Origin: Methylobacterium sp. J-068
Lineage (GTDB): Bacteria > Pseudomonadota > Alphaproteobacteria > Rhizobiales > Beijerinckiaceae
NCBI RefSeq assembly: GCF_022829445.1
Contig: NZ_JAKSXY010000083.1
Coordinates: 124,001 to 188,000 of the forward strand
DNA length: 64,000 nucleotides
Direction of reading: 5' to 3'
The translations under genes were made by a program, and so were the position numbers. The notes below the pieces were generated by a model, which had not been told where the DNA came from, did not search any database, and was given only the letters and a program-made list of their open reading frames with translations. This document shows, in pieces, positions 8,847-17,841 of the stretch. Each line of letters begins with the position of its first letter. Positions within the stretch are counted from its first letter, which is position 1.

Positions 8847-9836
8847 TCAGTGGTCGTGATGACCCTGCGCCGCCGGACCGGGCATGGCCCCAGCCGGCTT
8901 CATCGCGCCGATGGGCGCGACGCTGAAGCTCACCGGCACGGAGCCCGCGCGCTCGAAGGTGAGGGTGCCCTGGATCACGTCACCGGCCTTCGGCGCGCCC
9001 GAGAGATCCTCGAACATCAGGTGAAGGCCGCCGGGCTTGAGTTCCACGGTCTCGCCCGGCTTGATGACGAGCCCTCCCTCCACGGCCGCCATCCGCATCA
9101 CGCCGCCGTCCATGCTCATGGAGTGGATCGCGCTGCGCGCCGCGAGGGGGATCGACGCGCCGGTGAGGCGGTCCGGTTGCGTGCCGGTGTTGGTGACACG
9201 GACATAGCCGCCCGCGACCTTGGCGCCGCCGGGCGTCGCGCGCATCCAGGGCGTGTCGATGGTCAGGTCGCCGGCCTTGACGCCGGACGCAGCCGCCGGC
9301 GCAGTCTTGGCCGCGGCCGCCACGACCCGGACGCCCGGGGCCGGCGATTTCAAGGCGTGTGCATCCTGGCCCGCCGCCGGGATCTCGCTCCAGCGATACT
9401 GGCCCTTGTCGCAATCCTGCTCGATCGGGAAGTAGATCGTGCTGCCGGGCGCGAACGCGTCGGTGACGCGGGCGAGGAAGGTGAACTCGTCCACCTGATC
9501 GTCGGGCAGGCTGCCGCCGGTCCAGGTGATGGTCTTCACGCCCTCCCGGATGTCACCGTGGAAGTACGGATAGGCGCGCGCATAGGCCCCCTTCTCCGTG
9601 CTCACCGTCCAGCCGGGCTTCGGCATCGGCTTGGCGCCGACGATGCCCTCGGGAATCGTGACGCTGACGCGATTCGTCGGCTGGCCATTGCAGCCATGGG
9701 TGATCTGCACGACGCCGCGATAGCTGGCGTTCGGGCTCGCCTCCTTGCGCTCGAGGGTGGCGTGCGCGAAGGCGGCGGTGCTGGAAAGGGCGAGGATGAG
9801 GCCGGCGACGCGCTCGGCCCGGACAATTCGGTTCAT
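8847..9836 (-). CDS. YcnI (DUF1775)-PCuAC fusion, periplasmic copper chaperone
   Basis: A 329-residue exported protein. The signal peptide ends at AAFAHA, leaving a mature N-terminal histidine as seen in copper-binding YcnI proteins. The DUF1775 domain (about 25-165) includes HGCNGQPTNRVSVTIPEG and W-rich segments. An Ala-rich linker leads into a PCuAC domain (about 195-310). It carries the Cu(I) ligand set HSMSM, MRM and, about 20 residues later, HLMF, matching the known H-M-x10-M-x21-H-x-M pattern. The C-terminus is GHHDH, a further metal-binding tail. PCuAC proteins deliver copper for cytochrome oxidase assembly. The gene lies between a DUF2946-like gene and a TonB receptor on the same strand, consistent with copper uptake and delivery. 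Confidence 0.92.
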   Translation of the reverse strand: MNRIVRAERVAGLILALSSTAAFAHATLERKEASPNASYRGVVQITHGCNGQPTNRVSVTIPEGIVGAKPMPKPGWTVSTEKGAYARAYPYFHGDIREGVKTITWTGGSLPDDQVDEFTFLARVTDAFAPGSTIYFPIEQDCDKGQYRWSEIPAAGQDAHALKSPAPGVRVVAAAAKTAPAAASGVKAGDLTIDTPWMRATPGGAKVAGGYVRVTNTGTQPDRLTGASIPLAARSAIHSMSMDGGVMRMAAVEGGLVIKPGETVELKPGGLHLMFEDLSGAPKAGDVIQGTLTFERAGSVPVSFSVAPIGAMKPAGAMPGPAAQGHHDH

Positions 9837-9880
9837 GGGTCAGGGTCCGTGTCTGAAGGGATCGAGGGAGGGCGATCGGT

Positions 9881-10270
9881 TCAGACGGTGGGGGGACCCC
9901 GCGGATGGGCGATCGTTCCGGGCGGACCCCGGGCCGAGACAGGGGATTGGGTGCGCCAATCCACGACGTTCACCACCCCACGAGGCCACGAGACGGGCTG
10001 CGTCACACCTTCGGGGAGAAGCGCGCCGAGCGCGGACGGAACGGTGCAGCAGGCGGCGGGCCCGTGATGCGCGGCGGCCGGGTCGCCCGGATCGGCCGAT
10101 GCGCCGTCGATCTGCCCGAGGCAGAGCACGCCATGATCGAGGACCGATGGCAGGGGCGCCAGCCCGCCGAGCACGGCGTGCAGAATGAACGCGTAGAGCG
10201 CGATCACCGCCGTGACCGCGCGCAGGGGAGCCGTTCGTGCGCGGCCTGCTCGGGTCGCCCGTGACATCAT
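9881..10270 (-). CDS. DUF2946-like small membrane/secreted protein
   Basis: About 129 residues from the ATG at 10270 (a second ATG follows at 10267; the open frame extends further upstream but without protein character). One hydrophobic helix near the N-terminus (AVTAVIALYAFILHAVLGGL) is followed by a Cys/His-rich part (VLCLGQ, AAHHGPAACC). This layout resembles DUF2946 proteins, which are common in proteobacterial copper gene clusters. It is 44 bases upstream of the YcnI-PCuAC gene on the same strand and so probably the first gene of that operon. The family assignment is by general pattern only. Confidence 0.6.
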   Translation of the reverse strand: MMSRATRAGRARTAPLRAVTAVIALYAFILHAVLGGLAPLPSVLDHGVLCLGQIDGASADPGDPAAAHHGPAACCTVPSALGALLPEGVTQPVSWPRGVVNVVDWRTQSPVSARGPPGTIAHPRGPPTV

Positions 10271-10502
10271 CGCCGATCCGCATAGCCCATCGGCCGCGCC
10301 TCCGCCATGCCGATCGCCCGGCATCACACGGTGCTGTGGCACACGGGCCGCAGTCGAGGGGATGTGACAGGGGAAGACGGGGATAAGACACGCCGCGCCA
10401 CAATGTGGCCGGGTGACCATGAGTTCTTAACCCTACCCCGACACGTTCGCGGCGCGGGGCGTTCGAGATCCCGGCGTGGCGCGTTGGGACGACGGGCGTC
10501 AC

Positions 10503-11837
10503 ATGTCGCTTCGTAAATCAGATCAGAGTTCACGTCCGATGCTGAAACAGGCTTTCCACACCCGCTCGCTCGGTTTCGCGCTGCTCGCATCGGCGACCGT
10601 CCTCGGTTCGTCCGCGATGGCGCGCGAGGCCGGCGGCTTCGCGCAGGCCGAGTGGGCGCAGGACTACGCGTCGCCCGCCACCATGCAGGTGCAGCGCTCC
10701 TCGACGCCGATCCTGTCGCCGCAGACCGTGGCGGCCACCGAGCAGATGATCGAGCGCTACCGGGACATCGTGAACCGCGGTGGCTGGAAGCCGGTCTCGG
10801 GCGCCGACCGCCTGCGCGTCGGCGCCAAGGGTCCGGCGGTGGCCGCCCTGCGCCAGCGCCTGATCATCACGGGCGACCTCGACCCGGCCTCCGGCGGTTC
10901 GGGCGTTTACGATTCCTACGTCGCGGCCGGCGTGAAGCGCTTCCAGGCCCGGCACGGCCTGAGCCAGACCGGCGCCATGAGCCTGACGACGCAGCAGGCC
11001 ATGAACGTGCCGGCCGACGTCCGCCTGCACCAGCTCGAGATCAACGTGGTGCGCCTGCGCTCCTACGCCGGCAACCTCGGCAACCGCTTCGTCATCACCA
11101 ACATCCCCGCCGCCCTGGTTCAGACGGTGGAGAACGGTCAGGTCGTGACCCTGCACGCCGCCGGCGTCGGCAAGATCGACCGGCAATCGCCGATCATGAA
11201 CACCAAGGCGACGCAGATCAATTTCAACCCCTTCTGGACGGTCCCGGCTTCCATTGTGAAGAAGGACCTGATCCCCAAGATGCAGAAGGACCCGACCTAC
11301 CTCACCGAGAACAAGATCCGCATCTTCTCGGGCGAGACCGAGATCTCCCCGGCCTCGGTGAACTGGAACTCGGACGAGGGCACGCGCTACCGCTACCGCC
11401 AGGATTCGGGCGCCGACTTCAACTCGATGGGCATCGTGCGCATCAACATTCCGAATCCCTACGGCGTGTTCATGCACGATACGAACACCAAGGGCGTGTT
11501 CGGCGACGACTTCCGCTTCATCTCTTCCGGCTGCGTCCGCGTGCAGAACGTGCGCGAGTACATCACCTGGCTCCTGAAGGACACGCCCGGCTGGGGCCGC
11601 GATCAGGTGGAGCAGGCCATCGAGAGCGGCAAGCGCGTCGACGCCACCCTGGCGAGCCCGGTGCCGGTCTACTGGACCTACATCACTGCCTGGTCGACCC
11701 CGGACGGCTCGGTGCAATTCCGTGACGATATCTACAAGCGCGACGGCGTGAACGTGCCCTCGACCCTCTCGGCCCCGACTCCGGTCGCCAGCGCCGAGCA
11801 GGTCCAGAGCTTCGAGCCGGGCGACGAGGAGAACTGA
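10503..11837 (+). CDS. L,D-transpeptidase with peptidoglycan-binding domain
   Basis: A periplasmic enzyme that makes or modifies 3-3 cross-links in peptidoglycan, or attaches proteins to it. Starts at 10503 (MSLRKSDQ, 444 residues) and 10539 (MLKQAFHT, 432 residues) are both possible; the second puts the signal peptide (LGFALLASATVLGSSAMA) close to the N-terminus. A PG_binding_1 repeat follows (about 105-175, LRVGAKGPAVAALRQRL and VKRFQARHGL). The YkuD catalytic domain is in the second half, with the conserved His in FMHDT and the nucleophile Cys in SSGCVRV. The size and order fit the YcbB/ErfK-like group of alphaproteobacteria. The stop codon sits inside a palindromic repeat, and a good terminator follows. 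Confidence 0.92.
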   Translation: MSLRKSDQSSRPMLKQAFHTRSLGFALLASATVLGSSAMAREAGGFAQAEWAQDYASPATMQVQRSSTPILSPQTVAATEQMIERYRDIVNRGGWKPVSGADRLRVGAKGPAVAALRQRLIITGDLDPASGGSGVYDSYVAAGVKRFQARHGLSQTGAMSLTTQQAMNVPADVRLHQLEINVVRLRSYAGNLGNRFVITNIPAALVQTVENGQVVTLHAAGVGKIDRQSPIMNTKATQINFNPFWTVPASIVKKDLIPKMQKDPTYLTENKIRIFSGETEISPASVNWNSDEGTRYRYRQDSGADFNSMGIVRINIPNPYGVFMHDTNTKGVFGDDFRFISSGCVRVQNVREYITWLLKDTPGWGRDQVEQAIESGKRVDATLASPVPVYWTYITAWSTPDGSVQFRDDIYKRDGVNVPSTLSAPTPVASAEQVQSFEPGDEEN

Positions 11838-11950
11838 GACCGCCTTCCGCTTGATCGAAGCGGAAGACGGTCTCACTCAGCCCGCGCGACGCTTGTGCGA
11901 AGCTCAAACTCGCCCTCTCGGAGGGATCAAACGGGTTTGATCTGAGACTT
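11836..11950 (+). repeat. Dispersed stop-codon-linked repeat, copy A
   Basis: A palindrome at 11836-11874 has 17-base arms (GAGACCGCCTTCCGCTT and AAGCGGAAGACGGTCTC) with one mismatch and a 5-base loop. Its first two bases are part of the L,D-transpeptidase stop codon. It is followed by CTCAGCCCGCGCG, a GCGAA motif, a GGAGGGATC motif and a TTTGATCTGAGAC end. The same order of blocks is seen in copies at 27471, 31951 and 35901. Confidence 0.85.
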
Positions 11951-11978
11951 AGGTCTTCGGCAAACCGCTCGGCATTCA

Positions 11979-12006
11979 GGCCCGCGCTTCCCGGCGCGGG
12001 CCTTTT
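11979..12006 (+). terminator. Rho-independent terminator after the L,D-transpeptidase gene
   Basis: GGCCCGCGC at 11979-11987 pairs with GCGCGGGCC at 11994-12002 around TTCCCG, followed by TTTT. A typical GC-rich stem with a short U run. Confidence 0.8.
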
Positions 12007-12075
12007 GCGTGGTGGATGCGACGCCACGACACGGGTTGCTTCGTGATCGACGCCACGCCGCGGGCTCTGTGCTGA

Positions 12076-12101
12076 ATTTTTTTGACGACACGCAAAAAAA
12101 T
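12076..12101 (+). repeat. A/T-only hairpin upstream of glyA
   Basis: ATTTTTTTG at 12076-12084 pairs with CAAAAAAAT at 12093-12101 around an 8-base loop. Such an A/T stem is unusual in this GC-rich DNA. It lies about 115 bases before glyA and may belong to the glyA promoter or leader. No glycine riboswitch core was recognised around it. Confidence 0.5.
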
Positions 12102-12215
12102 GCCTGCGCTTGGCCTTGGAACCGGCCGCGTGTAGTAATCCAGCCTTCGAACGCCCGCCCGCTTAACGCCAGCGGATTACGGGTGCGTCCGCCCGTTCAA
12201 CAATCGAGGCCATCC

Positions 12216-13520
12216 ATGAGCGCCGGTACCGCTGCCGACAAGCACTTCTCCAACTCGTTCTTCGCGGCTCCCCTCACGGAGGCGGATCCGGAGATCGCCC
12301 AGGCGGTGGCCCAGGAACTCGGCCGCCAGCAGCATGAGATCGAGCTGATCGCCTCCGAGAACATCGTCTCCCGCGCCGTGCTGGAAGCGCAGGGTTCGGT
12401 GCTGACCAACAAGTACGCCGAGGGCTATCCGGGCCGGCGCTACTATGGCGGTTGCCAGTTCGTGGACATCGCCGAGAACCTCGCCATCGAGCGCGCCAAG
12501 CGCCTGTTCGATTGCGGCTTCGCCAACGTACAGCCGAATTCCGGCTCCCAGGCGAACCAGGGCGTGTTCATGGCCCTCATGCAGCCGGGCGACACCTTCC
12601 TCGGCCTCGATCTCGCCGCCGGCGGCCACCTCACCCACGGCGCCCCCCCGAACGTCTCGGGCAAGTGGTTCAAGCCCGTCTCCTACACCGTGCGCCGCGA
12701 CGACCAGCGCATCGACATGGAGCAGGTCGAGCGTCTCGCCCACGAGCACAAGCCCAAGGTGATCATCGCGGGCGGCTCGGGCTATCCGCGTCACTGGGAC
12801 TTCGCCAAGTTCCGTGAGATCGCCGATGCCGTCGGCGCCTACTTCTTCGTCGACATGGCCCACTTCGCCGGCCTCGTCGCCGCAGGCGTCCACCCGTCGC
12901 CGTTCCCGCACGCGCACGTCGCCACCACCACGACCCACAAGACCCTGCGCGGCCCGCGCGGCGGCATGATCCTCACGAACGACGAGGCGCTGGCCAAGAA
13001 GTTCAACTCGGCGATCTTCCCCGGCCTCCAGGGTGGCCCGCTCATGCACGTCATCGCCGGCAAGGCGGTGGCCTTCGGCGAGGCCCTGAAGCCCGAGTTC
13101 AAGATCTACGCCCGTCAGGTCATCGAGAACGCCAAGGCGCTGGCCGACACCCTGATCTCGGGCGGCTACGACATCACATCCGGCGGGACCGACAACCACC
13201 TCATGCTGGTCGACCTTCAGAAGAAGGGCCTCACGGGCAAGGCGGCGGAAGCCGCGCTCAGCCGCGCCGACATCACCTGCAACAAGAACGGCGTGCCCTT
13301 CGACACCCAGAAGCCCACGATCACCTCGGGCATCCGTCTCGGCACCCCGGCCGGCACCTCGCGCGGCTTCGGCGTCGCGGAGTTCAAGCAGATCGGCGGC
13401 TTCATCGTCGAGGTGCTCGACGGCCTCGTGGCCAAGGGCGAGGGCGGTGATTCCGAGGTCGAGGCCAGCGTGAAGAGCCGCGTGCACGCACTCACCGACC
13501 GGTTCCCCATCTACGGCTGA
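12216..13520 (+). CDS. glyA: Serine hydroxymethyltransferase
   Basis: A PLP enzyme that interconverts serine and glycine with tetrahydrofolate. In methylotrophs of the serine cycle it is also the entry point for C1 units. The ATG at 12216 gives 434 residues ([16 protein letters not shown]), the normal length; the frame is open further upstream without family character. Visible signatures are [32 protein letters not shown], the PLP-lysine motif [14 protein letters not shown] and DNHLMLVDL near the C-terminus. It begins the run glyA-nrdR-ribD-ribE, but a strong terminator separates it from nrdR. Confidence 0.97.
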   Translation: MSAGTAADKHFSNSFFAAPLTEADPEIAQAVAQELGRQQHEIELIASENIVSRAVLEAQGSVLTNKYAEGYPGRRYYGGCQFVDIAENLAIERAKRLFDCGFANVQPNSGSQANQGVFMALMQPGDTFLGLDLAAGGHLTHGAPPNVSGKWFKPVSYTVRRDDQRIDMEQVERLAHEHKPKVIIAGGSGYPRHWDFAKFREIADAVGAYFFVDMAHFAGLVAAGVHPSPFPHAHVATTTTHKTLRGPRGGMILTNDEALAKKFNSAIFPGLQGGPLMHVIAGKAVAFGEALKPEFKIYARQVIENAKALADTLISGGYDITSGGTDNHLMLVDLQKKGLTGKAAEAALSRADITCNKNGVPFDTQKPTITSGIRLGTPAGTSRGFGVAEFKQIGGFIVEVLDGLVAKGEGGDSEVEASVKSRVHALTDRFPIYG

Positions 13521-13587
13521 GGCGCGACGCGCCGCTCGCGGCGCCTCGCGAGGCGCTTGAACGAGCGCCCCTCACCATGCCATGCAG

Positions 13588-13624
13588 CGGCCGCGGACCC
13601 TCGGGTCCGCGGCCGTTCGCTTTT
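13588..13624 (+). terminator. Terminator after glyA
   Basis: CGGCCGCGGACC at 13588-13599 pairs with GGTCCGCGGCCG at 13604-13615 over a 4-base loop, followed by TTCGCTTTT. It should isolate glyA from nrdR. Confidence 0.85.
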
Positions 13625-13675
13625 GTCCGGATCCGCATCTCCCGCGGATCTCCGTCCCTCGCAGGTGTCCGTCCG

Positions 13676-14224
13676 ATGCGGTGTCCCTATTGCGGCGGTC
13701 CCGACACGCAGGTGAAGGATTCGCGCCCCAGCGACGACGCGGCGGCAATCCGGCGGCGACGCGTCTGCCCGGATTGCGGCGGCCGCTTCACCACCTTCGA
13801 GCGGGTGCAGCTGCGCGAACTCACCGTGCTCAAGCGCTCGGGCAAGCGCGTGCCCTTCGACCGGGACAAGCTGCAGCGCTCCATCGACGTCGCCCTGCGC
13901 AAGCGCCCAGTCGAACCGGACCGGATCGAGCGGCTGGTCAGCGGCATCACGCGCCAGCTCGAGAGCGGCGGCGAGGCCGAGATCGGGAGCGAGGCCATCG
14001 GCGAGCTGGTGATGGAGGGTCTGAAGGGACTCGACGACGTCGCCTACGTGCGCTTCGCCTCGGTCTATAAGAATTTCCGCGAGGCCAGCGACTTCAAGGC
14101 GCTGCTCGGTACCCTCGTCGATCCGATCGACCCGGCCCTCGCCGCGTCGGCCCCGGCCGAGGAGGGGCCGGCCGCCAAGGTGACGGCCCTGCGACCGAAG
14201 CGGCAGCCCCGGTCCTCCTCATGA
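13676..14224 (+). CDS. nrdR: Transcriptional repressor NrdR
   Basis: A 182-residue regulator that represses ribonucleotide reductase genes when dATP is high. From the ATG at 13676 the protein begins with a zinc ribbon ([17 protein letters not shown], and [14 protein letters not shown] at about 31-44). An ATP-cone domain follows (about 49-139, [20 protein letters not shown]). The C-terminus is about 30 residues longer than in short NrdR proteins and is Ala/Pro-rich. Its last codons overlap the ribD start (ATGA), so the two are translationally coupled. Confidence 0.96.
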   Translation: MRCPYCGGPDTQVKDSRPSDDAAAIRRRRVCPDCGGRFTTFERVQLRELTVLKRSGKRVPFDRDKLQRSIDVALRKRPVEPDRIERLVSGITRQLESGGEAEIGSEAIGELVMEGLKGLDDVAYVRFASVYKNFREASDFKALLGTLVDPIDPALAASAPAEEGPAAKVTALRPKRQPRSSS

Positions 14225-15333
14225 GCGGGGCCGACAGCCGGTTCATGGGCCTGGCCCTCGCGCTGGGGCACCGCAACCTGGGGCGGACCTGGCCGAACCC
14301 GTCCGTCGGCGCCGTGGTGGTGGCGGGCGAGGCGGGCGCCGAACGGATCGTCGGGCAGGGCGTCACGGCGCCGGGCGGCCGGCCGCACGCGGAACCCCTG
14401 GCCCTGGCGATGGCCGGAGCGGCGTCGCACGGCGCCACGCTTCATGTCAGCCTGGAACCCTGCTCGCATCACGGCCGGACGCCGCCCTGCACGGATGCGA
14501 TCATCGCGTCCGGTGTGACGCGCGTCGTCACCGCGCTGGAGGACCCCGATCCGCGCGTGGCCGGGCGCGGACACCGCCTCCTGCGGGAAGCCGGCATCGC
14601 GGTGACCACGGGCGTCCTGGGGGCCGAAGCGGCCCGCGACCATCGCGGGCACGTCACCCGCGTGACGAAAGGGCGGCCGAGCCTGCACCTCAAGCTCGCG
14701 CAGACCCGGGACGGTTTCGCCGGAGCGCCCGCGGAGCGCCTGCGCATCACCGGACCGATCGCGGACGGCGCCGTGCATCTCTGGCGCGCCCATGCCGACG
14801 CGATCCTCGTCGGGATCGGCACCGCGCGCGCGGACGACCCCGCCTTGACCGTGCGCCTGCCCGGCCTGACGGACCGATCGCCCCTGCGGGTCGTGCTCGA
14901 TTCCTCGCTGCGCATCCTGCCCTCGACCTATCTGGTGCGCAGTGCCCGGGACATCCCGACCCTCGTCGTCACCACGCGACGGGCGCCGGTCCACGCCAAG
15001 CGGATGCTCGCGTCCTTCGGGGTCGAGGTGATCGGCGTCGATTCCGATCGCGCCGGCCGGATCGACCTGTCCGCGGCACTGCGGGCCCTGGCCGAGCGCG
15101 GGATCACGCGGGTGTGCTGCGAGGGCGGCCCGCATCTCGCCGACGCGCTCGCGGCCGCGGATCTGGTCGACGTCTTCACCCTGATCACCGGCCCGAACGC
15201 GCTGAACGGCGCCGGTGGACTGCCTGCGATCGGCCCCGCCCTTGCGGATCGGCTCGCGAACGGCGACCTGAAGCCGATCGAGACCCATCATCTCGGTCCG
15301 GACCAGGCGGTCACCTACGAGCGGAGCGTTTGA
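14221..15333 (+). CDS. ribD: Riboflavin biosynthesis deaminase/reductase RibD
   Basis: A bifunctional cytosolic enzyme: it deaminates the pyrimidine made by GTP cyclohydrolase II and then reduces the ribosyl side chain. The 370-residue protein has the usual order. The N-terminal CMP/dCMP-deaminase-like domain (about 6-130) carries the zinc motifs PHAEPLAL and [11 protein letters not shown]. The C-terminal reductase domain (about 150-360) includes [12 protein letters not shown] and [14 protein letters not shown]. It overlaps nrdR by four bases and lies one base from ribE, so the three form a tight operon. Confidence 0.96.
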   Translation: MSGADSRFMGLALALGHRNLGRTWPNPSVGAVVVAGEAGAERIVGQGVTAPGGRPHAEPLALAMAGAASHGATLHVSLEPCSHHGRTPPCTDAIIASGVTRVVTALEDPDPRVAGRGHRLLREAGIAVTTGVLGAEAARDHRGHVTRVTKGRPSLHLKLAQTRDGFAGAPAERLRITGPIADGAVHLWRAHADAILVGIGTARADDPALTVRLPGLTDRSPLRVVLDSSLRILPSTYLVRSARDIPTLVVTTRRAPVHAKRMLASFGVEVIGVDSDRAGRIDLSAALRALAERGITRVCCEGGPHLADALAAADLVDVFTLITGPNALNGAGGLPAIGPALADRLANGDLKPIETHHLGPDQAVTYERSV

Positions 15334-15334
15334 G

Positions 15335-15967
15335 ATGTTCACCGGTCTCGTCAGCGATGTCGGAGAGGTGGTGTCCGTCACGGGCGACGACCGCCTGCGC
15401 CGGATCCGCATCCGCTCGCACTACGATCCCGCCTCGATCGCACTCGGGGCTTCCATCGCCTGCTCGGGTCCCTGCCTCACGGTGGTGGCGGTGGAGCCGA
15501 CCGAGGACGGCTGCGTCTTCGCGATCGACGCCGCCGCCGAGACCCTGGCGCGCACCCATGTGGGCGCGTGGCGCGAGGGCCGGCGCCTGAACCTCGAACG
15601 CTCCCTCAGGATCGGCGACGAACTCGGCGGCCATCTCGTCAGCGGACACGTGGACGGGCTCGCCGAACTCGTGGCGCGGGAGGCCGTCACGGGCGGCGCG
15701 AGCGACCCGCAATGGGCCCCCTCGGACCGCTTCACCCTGCGCGCACCGGCCCATCTCGCCCGCTTCATCGCCGAGAAGGGTTCGGTCTGCCTCGACGGCA
15801 CCTCCCTGACCGTCAACACCGTCGACGACGACCTGTTCTCGGTGCTCCTGATCCCGCACACGCTCGCGGTGACCACCTGGGGGGAGCGGCGGGTGGGCGA
15901 CGTCCTCAACCTCGAGATCGACCTGATCGCCCGCTACGCCGCGCGTCTCTCCGAACGCCCCGCCTGA
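15335..15967 (+). CDS. ribE: Riboflavin synthase, alpha subunit
   Basis: Makes riboflavin from two molecules of lumazine. The 210-residue sequence starts with the signature MFTGLVSDVGEV. It contains two lumazine-binding repeats: SIACSGPCLTVVAVE in the first, and GSVCLDGTSLTVNTVDD in the second. LGGHLVSGHVDG lies between them. Its stop is followed by the core palindrome of the dispersed repeat. Its usual partner ribH is found more than 2 kb downstream, beyond a glycosyltransferase gene. Confidence 0.96.
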   Translation: MFTGLVSDVGEVVSVTGDDRLRRIRIRSHYDPASIALGASIACSGPCLTVVAVEPTEDGCVFAIDAAAETLARTHVGAWREGRRLNLERSLRIGDELGGHLVSGHVDGLAELVAREAVTGGASDPQWAPSDRFTLRAPAHLARFIAEKGSVCLDGTSLTVNTVDDDLFSVLLIPHTLAVTTWGERRVGDVLNLEIDLIARYAARLSERPA

Positions 15968-15972
15968 AGAGC

Positions 15973-16013
15973 CCGGGACCGTCTCCGCTCGATCGAAGCG
16001 GAGACGGTCCCGG
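15973..16013 (+). repeat. Dispersed stop-codon-linked repeat, copy B (core palindrome only)
   Basis: CCGGGACCGTCTCCGCT at 15973-15989 pairs perfectly with AGCGGAGACGGTCCCGG at 15997-16013 around CGATCGA. It starts 6 bases after the ribE stop. The core matches copies A and E, but the CCCGCGCG-containing tail is not recognisable here. It may act as a terminator. Confidence 0.8.
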
Positions 16014-16356
16014 ATGAGGCGCGTTGCGTCCGCTTTCCCGCGCCCTGGTTTCCAGTCCGAATCCGGGCTCCGAATTCCGGCGCCACGGAGACGTGGCGCC
16101 GGCCGGTCCGTCATCGGACGAGCCGCTTGCGCGAAGCGCCCTCGATCGCGACTTCCGCCCTCCGTGCGCGAACCGCCATCTCGAGGCGCCCGATCGGTTA
16201 TCGACGAGTCCGATTGGATGGCGGGCGGACGCGCCGTCCCGAAAGGCCCACCATCTTCGAAAAATGCCCACCCCGTAAGGTGGCCTAGCTTTACGGCAGA
16301 ATGTCCTTTAATCGAGATATGACATTTGACGGCGATCGAGCGTCTAGGAAACTAAA
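16014..16356 (+). other. Noncoding stretch between ribE and the glycosyltransferase gene
   Basis: About 340 bases with no gene I can support. The last 60-80 bases, from about 16275, become A/T-rich (TTAATCGAGATATGACATTTG), unlike the flanking rib genes, and probably contain the promoter of the glycosyltransferase gene. Confidence 0.45.
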
Positions 16357-17841
16357 ATGCCGGATATCTCGCAAACACTCATGGAAGATATATCGCCGCG
16401 CACTTCGCCGCAGGATCGCGATGCTCCGATTGTGTCGGTTATTATTTCGGTTTCGTCGGAAAAATTGCACTTGGCAGGTTGCCTTCGCTCAGTCGAAGCG
16501 CACATTCCGGCAGATTTGGCGTACGAGGTCATCGTCGTTCTCAACGGAGTGTCCGGGGAATATGAGCAACTGATCCGGCCATCGGCGCACAACGCTCGCT
16601 TTGTCAGATCTGAAATTCCTCTAGGCTTCGCCGGCGGCCTCAACCGTGGCCGTGCTGAAGCAACCGGTGAATTTCTCATCGTCCTTCGCGATGACAGTGA
16701 AGTTACGGATGGATGGCTCGAGCCGCTGATACGTTGCGCACGGACGCATCCCAACGCCGGCGCCGTGATGAGCAAAATCCTCTTCCCCGACGGCGAACTC
16801 CAATACGCGGGCTCATTCCTCTTCAGCGATGGAGAGCGACTGCCGCCGTGGGGGGAGGGGCCCGCTCCATCCGCGGCCGATCTCCAGCAGGTGATGGAGA
16901 TCGATTGCTGCGCGTCGAGCTCCCTGCTGGTACCCGTCTCCGCGTGGGACGCGGTCGGGGGCTTCGACGAGGCCCTGTATCTCGCGTCCTATGTCGACAC
17001 GGATTTCTCGATCGCCCTGCAACAACAGGGCTACCAGCTGATGTGCGAGCCCGCCTCCGTCGTTCACCGTCGTCGGAGTTCGAGCACGGCCCGGTACGAC
17101 AAGATCTTCGACGAGCGGAAAAACAAACGGCACTTCGACGCGAAATGGACGTCCGCCCTGTCGACCTACAGCGATCGGCGCGACGGCTCGGCGTCGGAAT
17201 CGCTCGAGCGTGCAAAGGAGCGCTCTCGCCGGCATGCAGAGACCGCCAAGCCTCGACCGGCCGCAATGGCCGTGCCGGCTTTCGATGCCCAGGCCCAGGC
17301 GCAGCGGATCGCACTGGGCACCATCGATTCCCTGACCGAGTTTGCGGCGTTCGTCGCGAAACGTCAGGGTTCCGAGAAAAAATCCATTCCGATCTACACC
17401 TTGGGCACGCCGCTGTTCTTCGGGACAGAGGGAAACGGACATCCGTATTCGGCATCGGACTCCTTGTACGAGCCCGAAACCTGGGGGGCTTGGATCAGAG
17501 GTCGCCTCACGCTTTTTCTTCCCTTGGCGATGCGAACGCGCGATGCGGCGCCGCTGCTGCTGAAACTCGACTTCAGGGCCAATCACTTCCTGTGCGCGGA
17601 ACGCCTGAGTTCGAGCTTCGTGGTGCGCGTCAACGGCGGCCGGGCCTACGAGCATCGTGAAACCCGAACCGGCATCCAGTCCTACACCGCGACGATCGAT
17701 CCCAGTCTCAGCGATACCCTCGTCGTCACCATCGATGTCGACGATCCGCTGGCTCCGGCCGACGCGGGAATGGGTGAGGATCTCAGGCCGATCGGAATGG
17801 CTTTGTATGATCTGACGGTCAGACCGGCCTCGCAGGATTGA
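16357..17841 (+). CDS. Family 2 glycosyltransferase with extra C-terminal domain
   Basis: A 494-residue protein whose first 260 residues form a GT-A domain: VSVIISVSSEKLHLAGCLRS at the nucleotide site, a DDS motif (VLRDDSEVTDGWLEP) in place of DxD, then VGGFDEALYLASYVDTDFS. It resembles rhamnosyl-type GT2 enzymes of surface polysaccharide synthesis. After a charged linker (about 270-310) comes a region of about 180 residues (FGTEGNGHPY, WGAWIRGRLTLFLPL, VRVNGG) predicted to be beta-rich; it looks like an accessory sugar-binding or polymer-modifying domain, but I do not recognise the family. The first 400 bases are clearly lower in GC than the flanking genes. The gene interrupts the usual ribE-ribH order. 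Acceptor and sugar donor are unknown. Confidence 0.85.
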   Translation: MPDISQTLMEDISPRTSPQDRDAPIVSVIISVSSEKLHLAGCLRSVEAHIPADLAYEVIVVLNGVSGEYEQLIRPSAHNARFVRSEIPLGFAGGLNRGRAEATGEFLIVLRDDSEVTDGWLEPLIRCARTHPNAGAVMSKILFPDGELQYAGSFLFSDGERLPPWGEGPAPSAADLQQVMEIDCCASSSLLVPVSAWDAVGGFDEALYLASYVDTDFSIALQQQGYQLMCEPASVVHRRRSSSTARYDKIFDERKNKRHFDAKWTSALSTYSDRRDGSASESLERAKERSRRHAETAKPRPAAMAVPAFDAQAQAQRIALGTIDSLTEFAAFVAKRQGSEKKSIPIYTLGTPLFFGTEGNGHPYSASDSLYEPETWGAWIRGRLTLFLPLAMRTRDAAPLLLKLDFRANHFLCAERLSSSFVVRVNGGRAYEHRETRTGIQSYTATIDPSLSDTLVVTIDVDDPLAPADAGMGEDLRPIGMALYDLTVRPASQD

